The notes: generated by a model from the letters alone, not told the origin. A stretch of 64,000 nt of DNA from Streptomyces sp. NBC_01750 (GCF_035918095.1 NZ_CP109137.1:4342001-4406000), one strand, 5' to 3'; positions 7,729-16,244 are shown, counted from the first letter of the stretch. Numbers and translations: made by a program.

Positions 7729-9027
7729 CCGTGTGCTCTTTCTCGTCGTAGGGACCAGTTTAGAGGTACCATGCGAACGCCACGGCCGTGTCACATCGTC
7801 AACTTCTCCCAGGGCTTGACCTGGACTGCTGCGTTTTTTAGCGCCAGAACTGGTAGATGCTCTCGTGGAAACGCGCGATGTTAGGGACCGTTGGCCGCAC
7901 GGTTTAGGGATTGCGGTCCAGGTGTGTCGGTTATGAAAGAGGCCCTGTACCTCCACGGTTCATGTCGCCGTTGGCGGGGGCACAGGGCCAGCGTCTGGGA
8001 ACAAACTCCCGGAAGGCCCTCTGTTGCAGCAGGGGGCCTTACGCGCCTAGAGGTAGCTCGCGAACAGGTGGCGCAGCCAGGCACTCAGTGCCTGAAGCGT
8101 CAGCCAGCCGCACACCTTCTTGACGATCTTCCGGTTGTTGCGCTCCCCGCCCTGCGGCGGGTTTTCCATACGCGGCACCTTCCCCTCGGTCGCGGAGCCG
8201 ATCGGCCCCGATCGGGTCAACCGATCGACGGATTACGCCGCGAAGAAGATGTTGGGAAGAGCTTACCGGGTTCCGCATACAACACTGGTCAATGAGCCGC
8301 CTGCTCCATGTCAACTCCCGTTCTGAGTCGTCTTTTGACGAATGGTCAATTTGGCCCGATCCGCATCCCGAGACCGTGAGCTGCGAACGGGCTGTCGAGT
8401 AAGCCCTGTTGGAGGGCGCCGATTCGCGGGCAGTCGCACCATGCCGGGTCGGGGGTGGGGAGAGCGTCTACGACATCTGACGCACGCGCGGCCTATGGCG
8501 TGATCGTTGATTCTTGCCCCTGTGGCGTCCGTCACTCGCCGTTCGGCCCGGTCTGGGTAGGTGACGCGTCTCTAGTGGCACCCCCAACAGCTGTGGCGTC
8601 GGCGGAACACGATGGCAGCGCAGGTGCATCACCGCGCAGGCGCAAGCCGAACAGCAAGAAACGACGTACGGAGCGCAATACCGCAACCACGGCAACTGCT
8701 GGCGTCCGGTAGCGCCCCTCCGCGGACTCGAAGCGACCCGTATGACCGCCGCTGACCGTTCCGGCTAGAGCTACGGATCAGAAGGTCATCACGCAGCACG
8801 CCGCGGATCGCCCCCTGCCAAATCAGAGTCAGCCGCTTGAACTCGGCCTTGTCGGCGAACGCCTTGAACAACTCCCCGATACGTTCCTAGGGAGCCCCTG
8901 GCACTGTCGCTCAGTCTCAACCGCAGTCTCATCCGTGGAAGTTCGCGCTCGTTCATGGCCTTGCCGGCGGAAGACGACACGCATGATCTGAACGGGTCTG
9001 AACTACCAGGAACGGGGACCAGCAGAG
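7729..9027. other. Long gene-poor end of the element
   Basis: About 1.3 kb without a convincing intact gene. It includes a short terminator at 8146-8165. A minus-strand segment at about 8745-8889 reads ERIGELFKAFADKAEFKRL in a GC3-rich frame just after a stop codon. That looks like a gene remnant of unknown family. Decay next to the attachment site is consistent with a degrading element. Confidence 0.5.
8146..8165 (+). terminator. Short intrinsic terminator
   Basis: CCCGCC (8146-8151) and GGCGGG (8156-8161) form a 6-bp stem followed directly by TTTT. No intact upstream gene is visible, so it may be left from a lost gene. Confidence 0.45.
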
Positions 9028-9083
9028 TTGGAAAGCGTGTTGGGGGCAACCCCTCACGAGTTCGAATCTCGTATCCTCCGCCA
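9028..9083 (+). other. Attachment site: 3' fragment of tRNA-Ser(GGA)
   Basis: The sequence starts at the anticodon loop (TTGGAAA, anticodon GGA). It then contains the long class II variable arm, a perfect T arm (ACGAG TTCGAAT CTCGT) and the acceptor 3' strand ATCCTCCG with encoded CCA. The bases before 9028 do not pair with the anticodon-stem 3' strand, and no GGAGGAT 5' acceptor is present. It is therefore a partial tRNA and not a gene. Tyrosine-type integrases of such elements recombine at tRNA 3' halves, so this is the distal att site. The reconstituted tRNA should lie at the other element end, left of the window. Confidence 0.8.
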
Positions 9084-9106
9084 TTGCTCTCACCGGGCAA
9101 TACGTT

Positions 9107-9138
9107 GAAGGGCCCCACCGTTCGCGGTGGGGCCCTTC
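9107..9138 (+). terminator. Displaced tRNA-Ser terminator
   Basis: GAAGGGCCCCACCG (9107-9120) pairs perfectly with CGGTGGGGCCCTTC (9125-9138) around TTCG. Its place just after the tRNA 3' end suggests it originally ended the tRNA-Ser transcript, and was separated from the gene by integration. Confidence 0.75.
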
Positions 9139-9520
9139 GGCGTTGTCCGTCCCGGCTTACGTCTCAGTTGCCCTCGGGCGACTCCCAGAGCATGTCGCCG
9201 GCCTGCGTGCGGGGCGACCTTCCGCGGTATGGGACCGCTGATGTGCATGTACCGGGCGCGCATCCTGGCCGCCCCTCCATGCTCCCAGCCCGTGACCGAG
9301 TCAGCGACGACGTCAGGGAAGGGACACGCTCAAGAGGAGAAGCACGGTCGCCGCGGTGTGACGAGCGTCATACAGTCAGCGTCTCGGACCCCCCGCGTCC
9401 CGCAGCAGCCGCTTCCCCACGTGGTAGACGCGGGGGCTTTCCGTGACGCATCCGGTGGCCCTGCAGACGGCCGGTCTGCGGCCGCAGCTGCCACTCCAGT
9501 CCCCTTTCACCTTGCCCTGG
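9139..9520. other. Intergenic stretch beside the attachment site
   Basis: No gene is supported here. CCCCCGCGTC near 9390 and GACGCGGGGG near 9428 could pair as a long-loop terminator for the remnant that follows on the minus strand. Confidence 0.4.
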
Positions 9521-9688
9521 TCAGGGACGTGGCGGGACCCGCAGGGCGAGCAGAGCGGTGTCGTCGCCGGCCCAGGCGCCGCGGTGCTCGGCCAGAATCT
9601 CGCCGAGTCGGGTGATGATGCCCGAAGCGTCCAGGTCGTGGCAGCCGGCGAACGCGGCGGCCAGGGCGTCCTCGCCGAACTGCGGGCG
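9521..9688 (-). pseudogene. C-terminal remnant of a SpoIIE/PP2C phosphatase
   Basis: The last 55 codons read like the end of a SpoIIE-type serine phosphatase, including FGEDALAAAF and the closing motif WAGDDTALLALRV. Upstream the frame degenerates and no catalytic core, start or ribosome binding site exists. An intact SpoIIE-type gene lies 1.2 kb away at 10903-12141, ending with the similar motif SDDATLLLIEW. The fragment is probably what remains of a chromosomal gene next to the integration site. Confidence 0.6.
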
Positions 9689-9907
9689 GTTGCTCGGTAC
9701 GGCGGTCCGTCGCGGTTTCTGATGCCGCGAAGGCGACGCAGGCGGCAGGCTGCTGGGACAGCCCGAGCTCGGGGTGCCTCGTCCGGAACATGCATGAACC
9801 CCGGAACCGGGGAGTTCCAGGGTCCTGGCCAACCTACTGGTATTCAGATGCACCGGTGGGTCGAGTAATTACTCCCGGCCATAACACATTGCCGCGGAAT
9901 GCCGGTG

Positions 9908-10126
9908 TCAGATTCCGGTGGTCCGCACCGACACGAGGCCGGCGACCTGCGAAACAGGCACGGCGGGCGCGAGGGACTGAGCAGTCCCGACGACGTCGCC
10001 GATGCTCAGGGAGGCACCGTTACCGGCGACATGGGCGCCGGCGCCGGCCATGCCACCGGAAATGTTGTCCAGCTCGCTGTCGGAAATCTCGCCGGTCTCG
10101 ACCTGAGGGGTGAAGTCGTTACGCAT
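9908..10126 (-). CDS. Orphan double-glycine leader peptide
   Basis: This 72-residue peptide begins MRNDFTPQVETGEISDSELD and continues NISGG, a typical double-glycine leader ending at about residue 25. The predicted core is rich in Ala, Gly, Val and Ser, with few charges and no Cys, ending VSVRTTGI. AGGAAGGG lies 8-10 bases before the ATG at 10126. Double-glycine leaders direct cleavage and export by peptidase-containing ABC transporters in bacteriocins and class II lanthipeptides. The lack of Cys argues against a lanthionine product. No transporter or modification enzyme is visible nearby, so maturation would need genes elsewhere. The leader is clear; a bacteriocin or signalling role is inference. 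Confidence 0.7.
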   Translation of the reverse strand: MRNDFTPQVETGEISDSELDNISGGMAGAGAHVAGNGASLSIGDVVGTAQSLAPAVPVSQVAGLVSVRTTGI

Positions 10127-10902
10127 GACTTTCCCTTCCTTTCAATACTCTGGGTTCCTGAACTGGGGCCGGCCGGTTACCGCAAAGTAAATTCGACCGG
10201 TTCTGCGGTCGCCTGCTGCCCAAAACCAGGCACCACTCATTACGACTCCCGCACTCGCAGGATGCAATCATGCCGACGGACCGCCCGGCAACTGACTGTC
10301 CGGTTCTTTTCGGTGCACACACTTCGTCATCACAACCTACTCTGAAGTGCAGTTTTGGCCGCCAGACGGTGACGGACCCATGCATGGAATCTACCGGTCA
10401 ACTCTCACGTAAAAGTCCCGCACATGACCTCGGCGGTGTATATCTGCATTTACGGTTCTACGGCCACCCAGTGAGTCATGATGGCATGAGATGTCTACAT
10501 CTACTGCTTATCGATGTACAGGTGAACCGAAAACGGCATTTAGCGGCGAGGTCCCGTCGGCGCACATGGCATGTCGTCCCCTCCGGGTGAACAGCGCAGT
10601 TGAAATGGCTGCGCCTTCGAGAGCCACCTCTCCTCACCAGGTTTGACATGCCGCCGTTGGCGCAATGGGCGCGTTGGGCCAGTTGACGGTGTCAGGCTGC
10701 GCGGAGACGAACGGTCGCGCAATAAACGCGCGCACGTGATCGCATGAATGGCTCTTCGAGTCGATACCGGGACTGGCTCCTACCGCCTCCAGGCCCCCGG
10801 CCGAACATCCGGCCGCCCGGGTCAAAGCCCCGGAGACAGCCGCCAGTAGGGCCTCAGTAGGGCCTCCCGTATCAACGGGACGAAGGGATACAGGCAGAGA
10901 CG
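10127..10902. other. Long intergenic stretch
   Basis: I see no supported gene in these 776 bases. The part at 10400-10530 is AT-richer than average. It may hold promoters for the peptide gene (leftward) and the phosphatase gene (rightward), but I cannot assign boxes. Confidence 0.5.
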
Positions 10903-12141
10903 ATGGAAGGCGAGCAAAAGCCGTGCACGATCGGAGTGGACCGATCGGAGGGATTCGGTGAGCGGTTGCTGGGCGCGCTGCTGGACCGGGCTCACGAGAT
11001 GCCGCCAGAGCTCATTGCCCCGCTCGTCGCGGAAGTGGTGTCCAGGATCGGTGGCCGGAACCTCTCCATCCTCCTGCAGGACTACGAGCAAATGTTCCTG
11101 GTGCCGCTGCCGGGCCGGCGGCTGACCGTAGGTGACCTCCAACCGGTCGAGGACTCCCCCGCCGGCACGGCGTTCTTGAACCGCAAAACCGTGGAAGTGC
11201 CACATGACGGCAGTGTGCGGATGTATCTGCCGCTGCTGGACGGCAGTGACCAGATCGGGGTAATGGCCGTCACTCTGGAGAGTGTCGATGACGACGACCG
11301 TCGACTGCTGCGCAGACTCGCCGGTCTGGTGGCCGACGTGATCGTCACCAAGGACGCGTACACCGACATGTTCTTCCAGGCGCGCCGCCGCGCCCCGATG
11401 AACGTGGCCGCCGAGATCCAGTGGTCGCTGCTGCCCCCGCTGTCGATGAGCGTCCCGCAGGTTGAGTTGGCCGGAATCCTGGAGCCCGCCTACGACGTCG
11501 CCGGCGACAGCTTCGACTACGCCCTCAACGGCGACATCCTGCACGTGGCCATGATTGATGCGATGGGCCACGGTCTGGACGCCGCGACCATGGCGACGGT
11601 GGCCATTGGCGCCTACCGCCACACCCGACGCGCCAATACCGACCTGTCCCAGGTGTACGAGTTCATGGACAGGGCCATCCACGAGCAGTTCGGGCCCGAC
11701 CACTTCGTCACCGCGCAGATGATGAGTCTGAACATTGCCACGGGCCATATGCAATGGGTCAACGCCGGCCACCCGGCACCACTGCTGATCCGCGACCGCG
11801 CCGTTGCTGATCGGCTGGAGAGCCCGACCACGCTGCCGGTCGGCTTCGGCGGTGAGCAGCCGCAAGTCAGCGAGCGGATGCTGGAGCCCGGGGACCGGTT
11901 CCTGTGCTTCACCGACGGCCTGATCGAGGAGCGCCAAGCCGGCGGGGAACAGTTCGGTGAGGAACAACTCATCGAGATCACCAACCTCGTCGTCCGTGAC
12001 CACACGGCGGTGCGGGCGGTGGCGCGCGCGCTGTCCCACGCGCTGAAACTGGAACGAGGCGGCGTCACCAGCGACGACGCGACCCTCCTCCTCATCGAGT
12101 GGCGCGGTGGCGACGCCGATCATCTCGCCACCCTCGACTGA
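10903..12141 (+). CDS. SpoIIE-family serine phosphatase with sensor domain
   Basis: The 412-residue protein has an N-terminal GAF-like sensor region (about 30-150) and a C-terminal PP2C-type SpoIIE phosphatase domain (about 180-400). Metal-binding and core motifs are present: YDVAGDSFDYAL, MIDAMGHGLDAATMA, NAGHPAPLL, CFTDGLIEER and SDDATLLLIEW. Such RsbU-like enzymes dephosphorylate anti-anti-sigma factors and so release stress sigma factors. The streptomycete sigma-B/F-type genes at 28-30 kb belong to the class controlled this way, but no direct link is visible. The start at ATG 10903 has only a weak ribosome binding site. No anti-sigma factor is adjacent. Confidence 0.85.
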   Translation: MEGEQKPCTIGVDRSEGFGERLLGALLDRAHEMPPELIAPLVAEVVSRIGGRNLSILLQDYEQMFLVPLPGRRLTVGDLQPVEDSPAGTAFLNRKTVEVPHDGSVRMYLPLLDGSDQIGVMAVTLESVDDDDRRLLRRLAGLVADVIVTKDAYTDMFFQARRRAPMNVAAEIQWSLLPPLSMSVPQVELAGILEPAYDVAGDSFDYALNGDILHVAMIDAMGHGLDAATMATVAIGAYRHTRRANTDLSQVYEFMDRAIHEQFGPDHFVTAQMMSLNIATGHMQWVNAGHPAPLLIRDRAVADRLESPTTLPVGFGGEQPQVSERMLEPGDRFLCFTDGLIEERQAGGEQFGEEQLIEITNLVVRDHTAVRAVARALSHALKLERGGVTSDDATLLLIEWRGGDADHLATLD

Positions 12142-12523
12142 GCCGAAGGCAACCAACCCTTGAGGTTGCCGACGGCGCAGAAGCTCCCACTGAGGACTTC
12201 TCATGGAATGACCGCAGTCGCCCCGCGCGGCTCACGTTCCGGAGCCCGCTGGGCAGAGCGCGCAGCGGATGCGAGCACCGGCCGCCTTTTCGCGCCGGAG
12301 TAGTGTGAAAGCACCGGGACCATTTCGAGCGCGCCTGCCCATGCCGTTCTCAGTGAGAACGAAAGGATCGCGACCTTCGACGGCAGCGAATTCCTGCTGA
12401 AGCTCGGCAACCGGAGCGATGAAGGGCCGCGGACGGAGCTGCGCGTTCCACAGTGGCGGCGGTGGGTGTGACGCCTTCGCCTCACACCTTTGGGCAGATC
12501 ATTCGCCGGACAGCGAGGCCATC
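12142..12523. other. Intergenic stretch, possible small remnant
   Basis: A weak hairpin (GGCAACC 12148-12154, GGTTGCC 12164-12170) follows the phosphatase stop. A plus-strand frame at about 12310-12471 has coding-like codon use (FDGSEFLLKLGNRSDEG) but no start codon after an in-frame stop. I do not call it a gene. Confidence 0.4.
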
Positions 12524-12793
12524 ATGAAATCTGCGGTACCAGTGCCCGGGGCAGCGTTCGCCGAGGTCCGTATCGTCGCCGACTCCCCCGAATCCGCCCG
12601 CCGGGTCGCAGAAGTTCTCCGGCGCAGCTTCGCCTCGACCGAACAGCGTAGCTACCCCACCGGCCCCGAGGGCGGAACCCGGCTCCACATCACTGTGGAC
12701 ACCACGCACTCCCCCGGGCCCGCCGAGTCGGATCCGCCTTGGCTGGTGACCAGCACGTCAGCGGGTGACCGCCCGCACGCGGACGAGGTCTGA
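12524..12793 (+). CDS. Small hypothetical protein
   Basis: This 89-residue protein begins MKSAVPVPGAAFAEVRIVAD. It contains a short alpha/beta segment (residues about 12-55, with ESARRVAEVLRRSF) and a Pro/Ser/Asp-rich tail. GAGG about 6 bases before the ATG supports the start. No transmembrane segment or known motif is seen. It is followed after 116 bases by another small gene on the same strand. The function is unknown. Confidence 0.55.
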   Translation: MKSAVPVPGAAFAEVRIVADSPESARRVAEVLRRSFASTEQRSYPTGPEGGTRLHITVDTTHSPGPAESDPPWLVTSTSAGDRPHADEV

Positions 12794-12909
12794 GGAACCG
12801 TGCCTCAGATGCGCGGCTGCGGCAGAGTCCGCCCCCTTCGGCTCCCGTGCGACGCCCCGGCACCTGCCGCGTTGCGCAAGGCGCAATTCTCCCCCAAAAG
12901 GTGGCAGTC

Positions 12910-13182
12910 ATGGCATCTCTAGCCGAGCGGAAGGCGTACCGCGAGAAGATCATGCAGGCTCTGTACGAGGCCAGTGAAGGCAACCGCCTTCTGGGGGTCA
13001 CCGGAGCGCGACTGCTTCACAGTCTCGGGATCCACGAAGAGGATCTGGCTGCCGCCTGCACCTATCTGGTGGGTGAGGACCTGATCGCGGTCGACTGGAC
13101 CACGGGCAATACGCCCGCCATGGTCACGCTGACACACCAAGGCATTCGGCTCATGGAGGCCAAGGAAGAAGAGCACGGTTGA
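12910..13182 (+). CDS. Small winged-helix-like hypothetical protein
   Basis: The 90-residue product starts MASLAERKAYREKIMQALYE. It has three predicted helices followed by a beta-hairpin (EDLIAVDWTTGNTPAMVTLT), as in winged-helix proteins, and a Glu-rich end. AAGGTGG precedes the ATG. I cannot name the family, and a DNA-binding role is only suggested by the helix/wing order. It lies in a run of small accessory genes. Confidence 0.6.
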   Translation: MASLAERKAYREKIMQALYEASEGNRLLGVTGARLLHSLGIHEEDLAAACTYLVGEDLIAVDWTTGNTPAMVTLTHQGIRLMEAKEEEHG

Positions 13183-13581
13183 CGCAGCGCTCGGGCCGCG
13201 CTCCAGCCCTTCGATGGCCACACTGTCCCTGTTTCCGCTGTGCCAGAAATAACGGACAAACGGGCAGTAAAGTTGAGTGTGGGTTGGTGCATCTCACGTG
13301 CAACCACCCGGAAGGGCGGCCCCGGCGTGTATACGCCGGGGTCGTTGTCCCACCGACGTGCGACAGCGCGGAAGATCCCAGGGCGCGCCTGCGGGGCAGG
13401 CGCGGATCCGACTGGGGGGTGTGTGAGCGTGGCATCAGGGGTCGGCGGGGGCAGGCTGGAAAAGTGGAGGGGCTACCGATCCAGGTGCTCGGCCGTCGCA
13501 TTCCGTGGGACGGCTCGCACCGGCTGGTGATCCGCTGGGACGGCTCGCAGCGACCGGTGTCCCGCTCAGGAGGGAGAGGGC
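13183..13581. other. Intergenic stretch with hairpin
   Basis: No gene is supported in these roughly 400 bases. They contain the hairpin at 13320-13341 and the strong ribosome binding site of the next gene. Confidence 0.5.
13320..13341. terminator. Strong GC-rich hairpin
   Basis: CCCCGGCGT (13320-13328) and ACGCCGGGG (13333-13341) pair perfectly around GTAT. It probably ends the small-gene transcript upstream. Confidence 0.55.
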
Positions 13582-13938
13582 ATGATCCAGGCAGCCGACA
13601 TCCGCGAGTGGCGCAACCACGATGTCGTCGACGAGAAGCAGCACAAGATCGGCGTGCTCGAAGCGGTCTACGTGGACACCACCACCGACGAACCGGCCGT
13701 GGCCACCGTCCGGACCGGACTGCTCAGCCGCCAGCGCCTGGTCTTCGTCCCCCTCAACGAGGCCATCCTCGGCCCGGGCTACCTCAAGGTCTCCTACGCC
13801 AAGGGACTGGTGAGGAAGGCGCCTTCGATCGGCACGGACGACGTCCTGCCCGCCGAGCAGGAGGAAGCGATCTTCCAGCACTACGGCATGACCTACCAGC
13901 CAGGCGCCAACGGCGAACGGCAACTCGCGCGCCGCTGA
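13582..13938 (+). CDS. PRC-barrel domain protein
   Basis: This 118-residue protein consists essentially of a PRC-barrel domain. It begins MIQAADIREWRNHDVVDEKQ and continues through the typical beta-rich VYVDTTTDEPAVATV and FVPLNEAIL segments. An acidic C-terminal part (VLPAEQEEAIFQHYG) is common in streptomycete PRC proteins. AGGAGGGAGAGG just upstream is a very strong ribosome binding site. PRC barrels bind RNA or protein partners, and stand-alone forms in Streptomyces have no established role. A small membrane protein follows after 71 bases. Confidence 0.8.
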   Translation: MIQAADIREWRNHDVVDEKQHKIGVLEAVYVDTTTDEPAVATVRTGLLSRQRLVFVPLNEAILGPGYLKVSYAKGLVRKAPSIGTDDVLPAEQEEAIFQHYGMTYQPGANGERQLARR

Positions 13939-14009
13939 CCCCCCGACGCTCAGTACAGCCCAGCACAAAGGACGCTCGGTACAACTCACACAAAGAAGGA
14001 TTACGGGTC

Positions 14010-14180
14010 ATGGTGCTCTTCCTGCTCCTCGTCCTCATGGCCGTCGCACTCGGAATCATCGGCGTGGCAGCAGAGGGCCTGGGCTATCTGCTGATCATCG
14101 GCATCGTGCTCCTCGTTGCCGACGTGGCCTTTGTCGCCGTGCGCTGGTCCCGGGGTGCTCGGCGGCGTCCCATCCGCTGA
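14010..14180 (+). CDS. Small hydrophobic membrane protein
   Basis: This 56-residue protein has two predicted membrane segments (VLFLLLVLMAVALGIIGVA and GYLLIIGIVLLVADVAFVA) and a short Arg-rich cytoplasmic tail. AAGGA precedes the ATG by about 10 bases. Small hydrophobic proteins of this type are widespread and uncharacterised in streptomycetes. It may be co-transcribed with the PRC-barrel gene. Confidence 0.65.
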   Translation: MVLFLLLVLMAVALGIIGVAAEGLGYLLIIGIVLLVADVAFVAVRWSRGARRRPIR

Positions 14181-14336
14181 CCGCGGCAGCGGACTCGAAC
14201 CACACCGGCGGTCGTCGGCCGGGAGTACCCTCGAAATACCGAGGACACTTCGTGCACGAGCTTCCACTGCTCGTGTCGTTTTCGGCGATTCACGACACCG
14301 GTCCGGTTTCGACCGGCCCGGGGCAGGGTCCGCGTC

Positions 14337-14930
14337 ATGACAGGGACCATTTTGCATACGCCTGCGGTCGAAGACCGGACCTCTTCGCTGCCCCTCCGAC
14401 TCATGCTGGCGCCGGCCGCCAACACTGCGGCACTGCTCGACGGTGCGTGGTGGCCCCGCTCCCGCGATCTGACGGCGGAACTTCCCGCGCTGACGGCTGC
14501 ACTCGACCCGCTGTGGGGGCGGATCACCCGCGTCACGGTGAACCCCACGTTCTGGTCGGTCATCCCACGGAAGGTGCCCGTCGCCGGGCATGTGGTGCAT
14601 GTGGGTTGGTTCAAGGCCGAGCAAGACCCCCACAAACTGCTGCTGCTCTCCTACACCACCGGCCGTTGGGACCTGCTGGTGATCCCACCTGAGGTCGGTC
14701 CTGGCACAGCCGCCCGGCTGATGGCCGCGGCCACTGACCCAACGCGCAGTCTCACAGCGAGCGCCTTGATCCAGGAGGCGGAGTTCTTCCGCGTCGCAGC
14801 GGAGGCCGACTGGGATTCGACCCGGGAGATGGTCTGGGACTCCGAAGGCGGCCATGGAGCAGGCCGCCCGGCAGGTTCACCTGTCCAAGAAGTCATTGCT
14901 CAGGTAACGGATCCGGCGGAAGGGATGTGA
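14337..14930 (+). CDS. DUF5994 family protein
   Basis: The 197-residue protein carries the DUF5994 signature: LLDGAWWPRSRDLTAELPAL, then a beta-rich core with ITRVTVNPTFWSVIP and VHVGWF, then DLLVIPPEVG. The molecular function of DUF5994 is unknown; members are common in Streptomyces and often occur in pairs. Its stop overlaps the GTG start of the next small gene (GTGA), so they are probably coupled. A second DUF5994 gene follows at 15250. The ribosome binding site before ATG 14337 is weak. Confidence 0.85.
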   Translation: MTGTILHTPAVEDRTSSLPLRLMLAPAANTAALLDGAWWPRSRDLTAELPALTAALDPLWGRITRVTVNPTFWSVIPRKVPVAGHVVHVGWFKAEQDPHKLLLLSYTTGRWDLLVIPPEVGPGTAARLMAAATDPTRSLTASALIQEAEFFRVAAEADWDSTREMVWDSEGGHGAGRPAGSPVQEVIAQVTDPAEGM

Positions 14931-15196
14931 GGACCGTGGGGACCTTCGTCACCGTGCTCGTGCTCATGGCGATGATCGCTCTGGGCGCGCTCGCGATTCA
15001 CATGCTCAACACACAGCACGACGAACGCATCGCGGCCTTCCCCTACGGCCGTTCCAAGTGGAACCTGCGCACTCGTCCCACGGCAGTTCCACCCAAGTTC
15101 CGGGGACACGCAGCTTCGAGTGCCACTGGTGTTCGCCGCGGCCATCACGTCGGAGACTTCGGGCGCTTCTGGCAGCGCCGCCACGTGCGGAAGTGA
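14927..15196 (+). CDS. Small membrane-anchored protein
   Basis: The 89-residue product has one N-terminal membrane helix (VGTFVTVLVLMAMIALGAL) followed by a basic, Arg/His-rich soluble tail. Translation probably starts at GTG 14927, overlapping the DUF5994 stop; GTG 14936 is an alternative. It sits between two DUF5994 genes, and its role may be linked to them. No family is recognised. Confidence 0.6.
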   Translation: MRTVGTFVTVLVLMAMIALGALAIHMLNTQHDERIAAFPYGRSKWNLRTRPTAVPPKFRGHAASSATGVRRGHHVGDFGRFWQRRHVRK

Positions 15197-15249
15197 GACA
15201 CCATGCACAGTCGGCCCGTGCAGGAGAGTCCTCACATTGGCGGCGTCCC

Positions 15250-15726
15250 ATGACTGGCGATTCCAGCATCCCGACTCCACTCCTGCTTCTCGAGGACACC
15301 AGCGATCAGCCGATAGTTCCCGGCGCGGCTGTGCTGAGGATGGAGACGACCTCCAGCCGGGTGGGGTTGTTCGACGGCGCATGGTGGCCGAGTTCCCGTG
15401 ACATCGAAACCCAACTGCCCGGCCTGATCACCGCCCTGACTGCCCGACTGGGCCCCATCGCAAGCGTCGGCCTGGACGCGAGCGCCTGGAACCACGCTCC
15501 GGGCCACCTGACCATCGATGACCGCACGATCCATATCGACTGGTCCGCCGTCGACGACAACACAATGATCATCACTCGCGGGCCTCAGGACCACTTCTCC
15601 TTCCTGGTGATCCCGACACAGGCCGCCGCATCGGCCGCACGCGCCGCGATGGCCATGGCCGTACAGGACAGCAACTGCAGATCGGCAGAACAGATCCTCA
15701 CCGTCACCGGCGTCACGCCCGCCTAG
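15250..15726 (+). CDS. DUF5994 family protein, second copy
   Basis: This 158-residue protein repeats the DUF5994 pattern seen in the gene at 14337: LFDGAWWPSSRDIETQLPGL, then GLDASAWNHAP, then FLVIPTQAAASAARAAMA. It is shorter at the C-terminus than the first copy. ATG 15250 opens the conserved part. The two copies and the membrane protein between them form one same-strand cluster. The function is unknown. Confidence 0.85.
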   Translation: MTGDSSIPTPLLLLEDTSDQPIVPGAAVLRMETTSSRVGLFDGAWWPSSRDIETQLPGLITALTARLGPIASVGLDASAWNHAPGHLTIDDRTIHIDWSAVDDNTMIITRGPQDHFSFLVIPTQAAASAARAAMAMAVQDSNCRSAEQILTVTGVTPA

Positions 15727-15846
15727 TTCGACTCTCCGCTGCCGGCCGACAAGCAGTCGTTGCTCGAACTGGGCCTGAACGACGGCACGCGAGGCGCGCT
15801 CCTCCACGGGATCCCGGCACAGTGATCCACCCGGTTCTGCTGTGTC

Positions 15847-16000
15847 CTACGCGACCGTGAGCACGATCTTGTCCCGCGTGCTGCGCCGGTGCAGGCGCTC
15901 ATGGGCCTCACTCGCCCGCTCCAGCGGGAACGCCGCCTCCACCGGAACGCGGTAGGTACCGGCGGCGACCCGGTCGGCTATCCGCCGCAGGCATCGGCGG
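15847..16000 (-). pseudogene. C-terminal remnant of a zinc/quinone oxidoreductase
   Basis: The last 50 codons read IADRVAAGTYRVPVEAAFPL, then ERASEAHERLHRRSTRDKIV and LTVA. This is the standard end of NADPH:quinone-oxidoreductase-like (MDR) proteins. Beyond about 16000 the similarity stops abruptly where a different, opposite-strand remnant begins. There is no start or Rossmann domain. It is the 3' end of a gene cut by a deletion or rearrangement. Confidence 0.65.
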
Positions 16001-16032
16001 CCCCCCTGCCTGGACTTCGTCGCCACGCTCGG

Positions 16033-16236
16033 GCCCTCGCGACGGTGGCCCGCGATGCGGTGCTGCTGGTCAGCGGCCCTCTGCTGGTCCGGGTCAAGGA
16101 GTGCGCGAACCCCGAGTGCGCCCTGCTCCTCCTGGACGACTCGCAAGCCCGCCGACGCCGCTGGTGCTCCATGGAACGCTGCGGCAACCTCGCGAAAGTC
16201 GCCGAATACCGCTCCCGTACACGCAACAGATCCTGA
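16033..16236 (+). pseudogene. C-terminal remnant of a CGNR zinc-finger protein
   Basis: About 67 codons match the end of CGNR zinc-finger regulators, with both Cys pairs: VKECANPECALLL and RRWCSMERCGNLAKVAEYR. The usual 100-plus residue N-terminal (ABATE) domain is missing and no start is seen. It abuts the oxidoreductase remnant at about 16000-16033. That points to one rearrangement that truncated both genes. Confidence 0.65.
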
Positions 16237-16244
16237 CGCCGCGG

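Larger units (their letters stand above)
1..9083. mobile_element. Distal part of a pSAM2-like integrative element
   Basis: The right boundary is a 56-nt 3' fragment of tRNA-Ser(GGA) at 9028-9083, immediately followed by an orphaned terminator. This is the scar expected when a site-specific element integrates into a tRNA 3' end. Inside it, a HutC-type GntR repressor is divergent from a Nudix protein. That is the arrangement of korSA and pif in the Streptomyces element pSAM2. No integrase, excisionase, replication or tra gene is visible, so those would lie left of the window or be lost. Genes at 3.0-5.9 kb are clearly AT-richer than the chromosome and look like cargo. The element class is inferred; the tRNA fragment and gene content are read directly. 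Confidence 0.7.

Noticed and set aside
10903..12204. Long minus-strand frame opposite the SpoIIE phosphatase gene
   Set aside because: Mirror frame of a GC-rich gene; the plus strand carries all catalytic motifs.
12310..12471. Coding-like plus-strand segment after the SpoIIE gene
   Set aside because: In-frame stop just upstream and no usable start codon; too short to assign.
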